Counted from the first letter of the stretch, positions 1-4,703 are shown. The stretch: 5,890 nt of DNA from Microcaldota archaeon (GCA_030697615.1 JAUYPK010000128.1:1-5890); one strand, 5' to 3'. Notes: generated by a model from the letters alone, not told the origin. Translations and numbers: made by a program.

Positions 1-21
1 GGATTTTGATCTTGCTGGCAT
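1..21 (-). CDS. Probable fifth paralog E, N-terminal fragment cut by window edge
   Basis: An ATG at 21-19 opens a frame MPARSKS that reaches the window edge with no stop. It lies 9 nt after the TGA of paralog D, on the same strand. The opening MPA resembles the starts of paralogs C (MPAPALER) and A (MPLTIIER). A purine-rich GGAGGA inside the last codons of D lies about 13-14 nt before the ATG and could serve as a ribosome binding site, although the spacing is long. Only seven codons are visible, so membership in the family is inferred from position and the MPA start. It could be an unrelated downstream gene. Confidence 0.4.
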
Positions 22-30
22 AAATTAAGT

Positions 31-630
31 TCATTCCTCCATTTCTTCTCTTCTAAGTTTTTCCTTAACAAAACGGGCTACTTTACCGTGTGGCGGTTTT
101 CTATCTAAACGTAGCCGGCGGATCTCATCACCAGACATTGCACCTAGAAGTTGAATCATTTTTCTATCAACAACTAACCGTAGAACTGGATCCACACGTA
201 ATGGCGTTGAAGAGCTTTTAACGCGTTTTCCATGAACGTACCGTATTAATTCACTTACCGTTGGCTTACCGTTAAACGCCGCAACACGTTGTGCTAATAA
301 TTTTCGCCTGTGGCCGAGTGCTTCTGGCAAGTGAGAAATTATCCGCCACATTTTTGGAGTGCAAATTTCTTCGAGCGTCAATTTTTTTAGCTCCACACGC
401 TGTTTTTTTCTAAGCTCCGCAGCTACAGTAGGTTTAGAGAATAAAAAGTCGCGGTAATCTTCGAGTAAATGCAGTGTTGCGCCAATAGTGTATTTAGATG
501 GAACGCCTCTATGTCGCTTAATGGCTGCAATTACTGATCTAGACCCGGAGCCAACTGGCGGCCTACTTCCGCGATACAATTCTGCTGGAAGCGGTTGCCA
601 TCTAGCTATTGAACCTGGTGCCACACGCAT
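31..630 (-). CDS. Paralog D: basic protein with two HTH-like modules, function unknown
   Basis: This 199-residue protein is the most divergent of the four paralogs and belongs to no family I recognise. Module 1 spans about residues 31-90 (RSVIAAIKRH, then VPS, then ELRKKQ and LTLEEI). Module 2 spans about 106-172. It keeps the family signatures PEALGHRRK (102-110), FNGKP (119-123), DPVLR (147-151), LDRK (175-178) and a basic C-terminus KEKLRREE. Unlike the others it has an extra N-terminal stretch of about 30 residues rich in Gly, Pro and Arg, and it lacks the REAW-like motif of module 1. An in-frame TGA stands two codons before the ATG, so the start cannot lie further upstream. No Shine-Dalgarno sequence is visible. 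An AT-rich box near 658-667 could make this a short-leader transcript of its own. It lies just after the structured element. DNA or RNA binding is inferred from charge and the HTH-like pattern only. Confidence 0.8.
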   Translation of the reverse strand: MRVAPGSIARWQPLPAELYRGSRPPVGSGSRSVIAAIKRHRGVPSKYTIGATLHLLEDYRDFLFSKPTVAAELRKKQRVELKKLTLEEICTPKMWRIISHLPEALGHRRKLLAQRVAAFNGKPTVSELIRYVHGKRVKSSSTPLRVDPVLRLVVDRKMIQLLGAMSGDEIRRLRLDRKPPHGKVARFVKEKLRREEMEE

Positions 631-682
631 AAATCATTCAAGATCTATTATGGGGAGAATAAATTAAAAAGATGCAGTTATA

Positions 683-775
683 GCAATCTCATAAAGTATC
701 AGCACAAGCGAAGCTTGTGACTGAGTCACAAACTTTGAGTTTGTGCTCAATCCGACGAAGTTGTATGAGATTTGC
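683..775 (-). repeat. Three-way-junction unit 1
   Basis: The closing stem pairs GCAATCTCATA (683-693) with TATGAGATTTGC (764-775), with one unpaired base. Inside are two hairpins. The first has base TCAG/CTGA (699-702 with 721-724), bulge A720, stem CACAAGC/GCTTGTG (703-709 with 713-719) and loop GAA. The second has base TGAG/CTCA (722-725 with 746-749), bulge T726, stem CACAAACT/AGTTTGTG (727-734 with 738-745) and loop TTG. The two hairpin bases share 3 nt (722-724), so both cannot close fully at once. Its reverse complement aligns with unit 2, which is why it is assigned to the minus strand relative to unit 2. Confidence 0.75.
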
Positions 776-842
776 AAATGCTCTAAGCATTTGGCTGTTC
801 GCATTTGCAAAGTCATTTGCATAAAGCAAATGCAAATTGCGA
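774..842. repeat. Central hairpin pair with repeated AAATGC motif
   Basis: Two hairpins fill the space between the inverted units. The first pairs GCAAATGCT (774-782) with AGCATTTGGC (786-795), with loop CTA and one bulged base. The second pairs TCGCATTTG (799-807) with CAAATTGCGA (833-842), again with one bulged base. It continues through a left-side internal loop (808-813) to an inner stem CATTTGC/GCAAATG (814-820 with 826-832) and loop ATAAA. The heptamer GCAAATG or its complement recurs four times exactly, so several alternative pairings exist. Confidence 0.65.
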
Positions 843-844
843 TC

Positions 845-944
845 TAGCAAGAAGCAGCATTTGAGCATAATGCCGCGGCATTATGGCTCAGTCACAATTG
901 CTTCGGCAATTGTGCTGATTTCGGATTACTTCTGCTTCTTGCTA
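845..944 (+). repeat. Three-way-junction unit 2, with C(UUCG)G hairpin
   Basis: A perfect 13-bp closing stem pairs TAGCAAGAAGCAG (845-857) with CTGCTTCTTGCTA (932-944). The first inner hairpin has base TGAG/CTCA (862-865 with 887-890), bulge G886 and the palindromic arms CATAATGCCG/CGGCATTATG (866-875 with 876-885). The second has base TCAG/CTGA (888-891 with 915-918), bulge T892, stem CACAATTGC/GCAATTGTG (893-901 with 906-914) and a TTCG loop. A UUCG loop closed by a C-G pair is a classic extra-stable RNA tetraloop, which weakly favours function as RNA on the plus-strand sense. The two hairpin bases share 3 nt, exactly as in unit 1. Confidence 0.8.
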
Positions 945-954
945 TAAACTGAAT

Positions 955-1470
955 TTATTTTCTACCTAGCCGTTTATCTAAATAACGCGCCACTTCGGGC
1001 ACAGTGTGCCGGTCAACTTGAAGCCTGCGAATTTTGCTATCTGGCGTTCTTCTCAGCAGCGTAATTACTTTTGCAATGGCAACTCTTCTAACTTCAGGTG
1101 ATCGTAGGAGAAACTTTATGTTCGCATTTGTCGAGCCAGTAACGTGGGAAGCTAAGCCTAACAAACTTGGCCTGCCATTGAACGAGCGTATACGTTGAAA
1201 AATAACCCGTTGGCGATGTTCTCTCGCTTCTGGAATTGCAATGCAAATACTAGTTGCCCTATGAGAAAATAATTGTTTTGGGTTAAGTTTTTTTATTAGT
1301 TGTAAATTTTTTTGCTTCCAAGCCTCTCGGATTTTTGGATTTTTATTTCTAGCTTGCTGTACTCTTTTGGGGTGAACATTTGAAGTGCTGGCAACTGAAT
1401 CTATAGTGGGAAAAGTAGCGTGGCTTCGGATTGCCCTAATCAACTTACGCTCAAGTGCAGGTGCTGGCAT
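955..1470 (-). CDS. Paralog C: basic protein with two HTH-like modules, function unknown
   Basis: This 171-residue protein of an unrecognised family shows the two-module plan most clearly. Module 1 (about 7-69) runs ERKLIRAIRSH, FPTIDSVAS, VHPKRVQQAR, NPKIREAWKQK, LIKKLNP. This order resembles a helix-turn-helix followed by an NPxxREAWxxK helix. Module 2 (about 84-150) repeats the order: EHRQRVIFQRIRSF, GRPSLLGLAS, SPEVRRVAIAK, ITLLRRTP. The C-terminal tail VDRH...EVARYLDKRLGRK (152-171) matches the other paralogs. It is strongly basic. The ATG at 1470 is supported because MPAPALERK aligns with the start of paralog A. No Shine-Dalgarno sequence is seen. The start lies within the 3' end of paralog B (31-nt overlap), suggesting translational coupling. 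The stop sits in the outer arm of the structured element. Confidence 0.85.
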   Translation of the reverse strand: MPAPALERKLIRAIRSHATFPTIDSVASTSNVHPKRVQQARNKNPKIREAWKQKNLQLIKKLNPKQLFSHRATSICIAIPEAREHRQRVIFQRIRSFNGRPSLLGLASHVTGSTNANIKFLLRSPEVRRVAIAKVITLLRRTPDSKIRRLQVDRHTVPEVARYLDKRLGRK

Positions 1471-2042
1471 AATATAAGAAGTAATACAAAAAGGGCTAAT
1501 AAACTTGCCTGGGGGAATCTACCAAGCCGCTTGTCGAGGTATTTTTTCACTTCTTCTCCTGGATTACGGTCGTGCCTGCCTGCCATAATTTGTTCGTCCG
1601 ACATCCTACCTAATATAGCAATTAGCTTTGCAACAGCTGCTTTTCTCAACACCGGATCTGCCATGATGGCGCTTGTGTTGTTTCCAGCTGAGCCTATGAC
1701 GTGTTTTGTAAGTTCAGCTGAGTTTGGCTTGCCGTTGTAAGTTTCTATTCGCGCTAGGGCAAATTTTTGGCGGTGTTCGCGTAGTTCGGGATGTTGTATA
1801 CATGCAAGTGTAACTGCGCTTGAAAATAATTCGCTAGGTTTCTTCATTCCGCGTACAACTTGAAAGGTTTTGGCACGCCAAGCTTCTCGTACACCAGCGT
1901 CGCTTTGCTTTGCATCAGCAACTAGCTTGAAGTTTACAAGTGCACCTTGGGCAATTGAGTTGCGCGTTGGAACTACGGTGTGCCGTTCAATAGAAGCTAG
2001 TATTCGTTCCCTTATTGGCCGCGGGCCTTTTGCTTGTTTCAT
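1440..2042 (-). CDS. Paralog B: basic protein with two HTH-like modules and hydrophobic run-on tail
   Basis: This 200-residue protein belongs to the same unrecognised family. Module 1 (about 10-73) contains IRERILASIERH, VPTRNSIA, VREAWRAK and PSELF. Module 2 (about 87-153) contains ELREHRQK, YNGKPNSAEL, DPVLRKAAVAK and ILGRMSDEQI. The family tail is HDRN...EVKKYLDKRLGR (157-175). The ATG at 2042 (MKQAKGPRP) is chosen because it lies 7 nt after paralog A's stop and aligns with the family start. An upstream ATG at 2105 would add 21 non-homologous residues inside A. A weak GGTAA lies within A's last codon and stop. After RLGR, where paralog C ends one residue later, B continues for 25 residues, including a hydrophobic run (about 181-192, LLALFVLLLILC), and overlaps C by 31 nt. 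This tail may be a lost stop, an indel, or a true C-terminal membrane segment. Confidence 0.82.
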   Translation of the reverse strand: MKQAKGPRPIRERILASIERHTVVPTRNSIAQGALVNFKLVADAKQSDAGVREAWRAKTFQVVRGMKKPSELFSSAVTLACIQHPELREHRQKFALARIETYNGKPNSAELTKHVIGSAGNNTSAIMADPVLRKAAVAKLIAILGRMSDEQIMAGRHDRNPGEEVKKYLDKRLGRFPQASLLALFVLLLILCQHLHLSVS

Positions 2043-2049
2043 ATAAGAA

Positions 2050-2598
2050 TTACCACGTTTGTCTTTTCTTTTCAACGCCTTCGCGTTTCTTTCTCTCGTC
2101 AACATATTTTTGTACTTCTTTAGACGCTTTTCTATCGAGACGTTGGTCGATTATTTCCACTATGGTCATTTTTTTCAAGAGGGCAATTAGCCTCGCTTCT
2201 GCTGCGGTTCTAACAATTGGATCTTTTGAAACTGCGCTGATTTTATTTGAGTCTCCAGTGATATGTTCAGCTAAACCTGCGAAGCTTGGCCTACCTTGAA
2301 AAGTAGCTATTCGTGCTAACATTAGCTTCCGGCGATGGGCTAATATTTCGGGGACACCTGAAAACTGCGGGATAACCCTAGTATCACATAGTTCGCTTAA
2401 GGTGCGACTTTTGGCTACTTCAATTATTTTATCCCGCCATGCTCTGGCAATAGCAGGATTGGCTGCTTTTGCAGCTATAACTTGCCTTTCAGTTAGCCAC
2501 CTTCCTTTTGCTTGCACTGATTCCAACGTGGGAAAAGTTTTTGTCCCGTGTTTTGCAAGGGATTTCATAATGCGGCGTTCAATAATTGTAAGTGGCAT
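2050..2598 (-). CDS. Paralog A: basic protein with two HTH-like modules, first gene of the array
   Basis: This 182-residue protein is the first of the tandem family. Module 1 (about 7-72) reads IERRIMKSLAKH, FPTLESV, NPAIARAWRDK, EVAKSRTLSELCD. Module 2 (about 88-152) reads HRRKLMLARIATF, GRPSFAGLAEH, DPIVRTAAEARLIALLKKMTI, VEIID. The parallel between AKSRTLSELCD and LKKMTIVEIID makes the internal repeat clear. The tail is LDRK...EVQKYVDERKKREG, with a few more basic residues before the stop. The start at 2598 (MPLTIIERR) is preferred over an upstream ATG at 2679, because the 27 extra residues are low-quality sequence with no match in the paralogs and run across the likely promoter. No Shine-Dalgarno sequence is visible. 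Its function is unknown; nucleic-acid binding is inferred from basic charge and the HTH-like pattern. Confidence 0.82.
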   Translation of the reverse strand: MPLTIIERRIMKSLAKHGTKTFPTLESVQAKGRWLTERQVIAAKAANPAIARAWRDKIIEVAKSRTLSELCDTRVIPQFSGVPEILAHRRKLMLARIATFQGRPSFAGLAEHITGDSNKISAVSKDPIVRTAAEARLIALLKKMTIVEIIDQRLDRKASKEVQKYVDERKKREGVEKKRQTW

Positions 2599-2642
2599 GG
2601 TAAAATATGTGGCGAAAAAGTTGAAAAGGCTATCGCTATAGG

Positions 2643-2656
2643 TTATAAAAAAATTA
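2643..2656 (-). promoter_or_regulatory. Candidate TATA box for the paralog operon
   Basis: On the minus strand this AT-rich stretch reads TAATTTTTTTATAA, centred about 48 nt before the ATG of paralog A. With the usual archaeal spacing of about 26 nt to the transcription start, it would give a leader of roughly 20 nt. It follows the U-rich end of the ribosomal operon, consistent with a new transcription unit. Confidence 0.45.
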
Positions 2657-2684
2657 AAGCGCCGAGAACAGCGGCACACTGTGA

Positions 2685-2741
2685 AAAAACAAAGGAAAAA
2701 GAAAATAAAAAGAAAAAAGTAAAAAAAGAAAAGGAAAAGAT
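2685..2741 (-). terminator. U-rich terminator-like tract after rpl12
   Basis: Immediately after the rpl12 stop, the transcribed strand is almost pure pyrimidine for over 50 nt, with several runs of four to seven T. Archaeal RNA polymerase terminates at such oligo-T tracts without needing a hairpin. It lies between the ribosomal operon and the paralog array and probably separates them. Confidence 0.7.
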
Positions 2742-3038
2742 TTAGCCGAAGAGGCTTGCAAGTCCTGCAGCTGCTTCTTCTTCTTTCTTTTCTTCACTTT
2801 TTTCATCTTTTGGTGCTTCTTTAGCTGCTCCTGCTGGTGCTGCGCTTGCTGGTGCGGCTACAACTGCTGCTTTTGCAATTGCTTCTTCAATGTTAACGCC
2901 GTCCAAAGCGGTTACAAGAGCTTTGACTTTTAAGTCGTCGACTTTTGCGCCGGTTGAGTGTAGTACTTTTTTGACGTTTTCCTCGTTGATTGGCTGTTTG
3001 GTTGCGTGTAGCAACATTGCTGCATAAGTGTATTCCAT
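2742..3038 (-). CDS. rpl12: Ribosomal stalk protein L12 (archaeal P1/P2 type)
   Basis: This is the acidic stalk protein of the large subunit. It dimerises, binds the C-terminal helices of uL10 and recruits translation GTPases. The 98-residue length is usual for archaeal L12. The N-terminal dimerisation domain (about 1-60) opens MEYTYAAMLLHA, the family hallmark. An Ala-rich hinge (about 61-75) leads to a Lys/Glu-rich segment and the factor-binding tail GLASLFG. The ATG at 3038 is preferred over the ATG at 3047: archaeal L12 begins at MEY, and a GGTGA at 3049-3053 is well spaced (10 nt) for 3038 but only 1 nt from 3047. An 85-nt gap with T-runs and TATA-like sequence separates it from rpl10, so it may have extra transcription of its own, matching the several L12 copies needed per ribosome. 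Confidence 0.96.
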   Translation of the reverse strand: MEYTYAAMLLHATKQPINEENVKKVLHSTGAKVDDLKVKALVTALDGVNIEEAIAKAAVVAAPASAAPAGAAKEAPKDEKSEEKKEEEAAAGLASLFG

Positions 3039-3048
3039 ATTTTTCATT

Positions 3049-3053
3049 TCACC
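3049..3053 (-). promoter_or_regulatory. Shine-Dalgarno GGTGA of rpl12
   Basis: GGTGA on the minus strand lies 10 nt before the ATG at 3038 and only 1 nt before the ATG at 3047. It therefore decides the start of L12 in favour of the MEY start. Confidence 0.7.
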
Positions 3054-3077
3054 GTTTTTGTATTTTTTTATATTTTA

Positions 3078-3117
3078 TTTATATTTTAAGTTTAAAAATT
3101 AAAAAGAAAAGAGAGCT
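3078..3117 (-). promoter_or_regulatory. rpl10-rpl12 spacer: T-runs followed by TATA-like box
   Basis: Read on the minus strand, the spacer first has runs of T (about 3117-3092), which could end part of the transcripts coming from rpl10. It then has TTAAAATATAAA (3089-3078), about 45 nt before the rpl12 ATG. This arrangement would let rpl12 be made from its own promoter at a higher level than rpl1 and rpl10. The evidence is base composition and spacing only. Confidence 0.4.
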
Positions 3118-3132
3118 AAACCCCCAATTTTA

Positions 3133-3966
3133 CTAAGCGGCCGGAGGTGCTTGTGCTTCTGCAGGGGTTTCAGTTGCGCCTTGTGCTTGCTCTTCTTTCT
3201 TTGGTTCTGCTGCGCCAGAAAGTGCAGACAGTGCTTTTGCTTCCCTTGCAGCTTTCATTAATAGAATTTCCATTGAAGTGGAGTTGAATACCTCTGCGTA
3301 AACCGCTAGGTTAATTGCCTGTTGGTGGCACTTCACTAACTGTGCTAATGTGGCTTCTTCATCTACGTTGAGGATTTCTCCGGGGTAAACTGTACCGTTG
3401 TCGTATGCAGCTTTAAGTTCGATTCCAACTTCCATTGGTTCGATTCCAAGCTTTGATAAAACTCCAGCTGCTTGCGGGGAGATTGGCTGACCTGCCCTTG
3501 CAACAACTGCGTCTTTTGTAATTACAATCTTTGGCCCTTGGATCTTAGCGTCTATTTTTGCCTGCTTTAGTTCAGTAAGCACTGGACCTGGAGCTAAGTT
3601 AGTTTCCCCTGCTGGAATAACAATGTCATGCGGTGCAAGTTGGCCAGCTTTTGCAGGCGTTTTGGTCTTATTCTGTTTGAATAGTTTGAAAAGTTTGAAC
3701 GGGTCTAAATTGGAAAGCACTAGTATTTCTGCCCCTTGCATGTAAGTTTCAAGCGCTTTGACCTCCGGCTTATTCTTTTCAATTGCCATTTGTATGAGGG
3801 TTTTCCTTGCAACTATTAGTTCTGCTTGTCCACGGAGTTTTTTCTTAATTGCATTGAACTGCCTTGACTTTAAACCCGAAATGCTTGCAACTGCAATTAC
3901 TTTGTGCTTCGCTAGTTGTGCTCCAACTTCTTCGACAACTTTTTGCTTTCCTTGTTTTGAAATCAT
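3133..3966 (-). CDS. rpl10: Ribosomal protein uL10 (aP0), stalk base
   Basis: uL10 binds the GTPase-associated region of 23S rRNA together with uL11 and carries L12 dimers on its C-terminal helices. The 277-residue protein has an N-terminal rRNA-binding domain (about 1-100, ending near DPFKLFKLFK). It then has the archaeal/eukaryotic P0 insertion domain (about 105-182, with AKAGQLAPHDIVIPAGETN, PGPVL and LGIEPMEVGIEL). Helical L12-binding sequence follows (about 203-250, ATLAQLVKCHQQAINLA and LLMKAAREAKALSAL), then a flexible Ala/Pro/Glu tail. Many archaeal aP0 proteins end in an L12-like GLxxLFG tail; this one ends in QAPPAA and lacks it. The helical L12-binding stretch also looks short, perhaps meaning fewer L12 dimers. 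The start lies 5 nt after the rpl1 stop, with GGTGG in the last codons of rpl1 about 13 nt upstream. Confidence 0.95.
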   Translation of the reverse strand: MISKQGKQKVVEEVGAQLAKHKVIAVASISGLKSRQFNAIKKKLRGQAELIVARKTLIQMAIEKNKPEVKALETYMQGAEILVLSNLDPFKLFKLFKQNKTKTPAKAGQLAPHDIVIPAGETNLAPGPVLTELKQAKIDAKIQGPKIVITKDAVVARAGQPISPQAAGVLSKLGIEPMEVGIELKAAYDNGTVYPGEILNVDEEATLAQLVKCHQQAINLAVYAEVFNSTSMEILLMKAAREAKALSALSGAAEPKKEEQAQGATETPAEAQAPPAA

Positions 3967-3971
3967 AACAG

Positions 3972-4607
3972 TTAGTTAGCCACCTTTACAGCTGGACCCA
4001 TTGTGGTTTTTAGGTAAATGGAAGAAATTTGGTGTTCTGGGATTTTCTTTGTAATTGATTCAAGTATTGTTTGTAAGTTTTCAAGCATTTGCTCAACTGG
4101 CATAGCATCTTTGCCAATTATCACGTGTACAGTTGGCAAGTATTTTCCTTTGGTTTTAATTGCAACGCTTCGTTGAGTGCGGTTAACTAAGTCTTTTAGG
4201 TTCATTCCGGGCATCACTGGCTTTGGAAGCTTTCCACGTGCACCTAGAAGTTGTCCAAGAGTTTTTCCAATCATTGGCATGAGCTGGGTTGCAGAGAGTA
4301 GCGCGTATGAAAGAAGTTCTTTTTGTAGCTTTTTGTCCTTGGCGTAGTTTTCAATCTCAGCTCCAGAGATTATCTTGTCACACACGTTTCTAGCGTCTAG
4401 TGCAAGTTGACCATCTGCAAAAACAGCGACTTTTAGGGGTTTAGGTGCGTATGGCAACACGACGTCTAAGTTAAGGCGGTTTTCTGGCTTGTTGAAATCT
4501 ACGTCGCGGAAGTTAATCGCCACTTCTACGCTTTGTGAAAACTTCGCTTTGGCTTTGCCGCCTTCTAAGGCTTTTTGAATAGCAGTTGAAAGCTTATTTT
4601 TATCCAT
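3972..4607 (-). CDS. rpl1: Ribosomal protein uL1
   Basis: uL1 forms the mobile L1 stalk with 23S rRNA helices 76-78 and helps release deacylated tRNA from the E site. In some methanogens it also represses its own operon by binding mRNA. The 211-residue length is normal for archaea. Visible signatures are FSQSVEVAINFRDVDF with KPENR (23-44), the domain II region with VAVFADG (60-66), IGKTLGQLLGARGKLPKP (113-130; the usual GPRGKMP has become GARGKLP), and the rRNA-contacting TMGPAVKV (202-209). It is first in the operon, without uL11 upstream, as in the L1-L10-L12 operons of methanogens. A strong AGGAGGGT precedes the ATG by about 10 nt, supporting the start. A hairpin abuts this site and may control translation. 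Confidence 0.96.
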   Translation of the reverse strand: MDKNKLSTAIQKALEGGKAKAKFSQSVEVAINFRDVDFNKPENRLNLDVVLPYAPKPLKVAVFADGQLALDARNVCDKIISGAEIENYAKDKKLQKELLSYALLSATQLMPMIGKTLGQLLGARGKLPKPVMPGMNLKDLVNRTQRSVAIKTKGKYLPTVHVIIGKDAMPVEQMLENLQTILESITKKIPEHQISSIYLKTTMGPAVKVAN

Positions 4608-4615
4608 TTTAAGTT

Positions 4616-4642
4616 ACCCTCCTATTTCAACAAGTGAAATAG
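4616..4642 (-). promoter_or_regulatory. rpl1 Shine-Dalgarno with adjoining hairpin
   Basis: On the minus strand a perfect 8-bp stem CTATTTCA/TGAAATAG (arms at 4642-4635 and 4629-4622), with loop CTTGT, runs straight into the Shine-Dalgarno GGAGGG. The last stem base overlaps the start of the site. Such a hairpin could limit ribosome access or be a binding site for uL1. Autogenous control by uL1 is known in methanogens; applying it here is inference. Confidence 0.6.
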
Positions 4643-4655
4643 TCGTTAAAGCAAA

Positions 4656-4672
4656 CCGCTCGGGCTGAACGG
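4656..4672 (-). promoter_or_regulatory. Second hairpin in the rpl1 leader
   Basis: On the minus strand CCGTTC pairs with GAGCGG (six pairs, one of them G-U) around the loop AGCCC. It lies about 50-65 nt before the rpl1 ATG. Whether it is transcribed depends on which upstream TATA-like box is used. Confidence 0.35.
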
Positions 4673-4678
4673 CTTAAG

Positions 4679-4688
4679 TATACTATAA
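4679..4688 (-). promoter_or_regulatory. Candidate TATA box for the rpl1-rpl10-rpl12 operon
   Basis: TTATAGTATA on the minus strand is centred about 77 nt before the rpl1 ATG. It would predict a leader of about 50 nt that includes the hairpin and the Shine-Dalgarno. The AT-rich box at 4704-4711 is an alternative and would give a longer leader. Confidence 0.4.
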
Positions 4689-4703
4689 CGAGACAAACAC
4701 TGG

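Larger units (their letters stand above)
658..959. repeat. Large nested inverted-repeat element (structured intergenic region)
   Basis: This stretch between paralogs D and C holds no plausible gene but is almost wholly made of inverted repeats. The outer arms are AATAAATT (658-665) with AATTTATT (952-959), and CAGTTATAGCAA (675-686) with TTGCTATAAACTG (939-951), the latter with a single extra A. Inside are two homologous three-way-junction units in opposite orientation (683-775 and 845-944) and a central pair of hairpins (774-842). The right outer arm overlaps the stop codon of paralog C. It is probably transcribed as part of the minus-strand paralog operon. It could be a non-coding RNA, an mRNA-processing or attenuation structure, or a REP/BIME-like or MITE-like DNA repeat. 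The sequence alone does not decide between these. Confidence 0.8.

Noticed and set aside
683..944. CRISPR array or integron attC site
   Set aside because: There are no regularly spaced direct repeats with unique spacers. The bulged hairpins recall attC, but the RYYYAAC/GTTRRRY core sites are absent.
1420..2299. Plus-strand open frames opposite paralogs B and A
   Set aside because: Both are antisense shadows that resemble each other only because the genes beneath are paralogs; no promoter or ribosome site precedes them.
2661..2675. Short GCCG/CGGC hairpin between the ribosomal and paralog operons
   Set aside because: Only four base pairs with a seven-base loop; too weak to call as a regulatory structure.
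2548..2745. Plus-strand open frame with Cys/His and a Lys-rich end
   Set aside because: It overlaps paralog A antisense and the homopurine complement of the terminator tract; the Lys-rich end is just poly-purine, with no homology or start signal.
3437..3447. GGTTCGATTCC resembling the T-arm of a tRNA
   Set aside because: It lies inside the well-supported rpl10 reading frame, and no acceptor, D-arm or anticodon stem fits around it.
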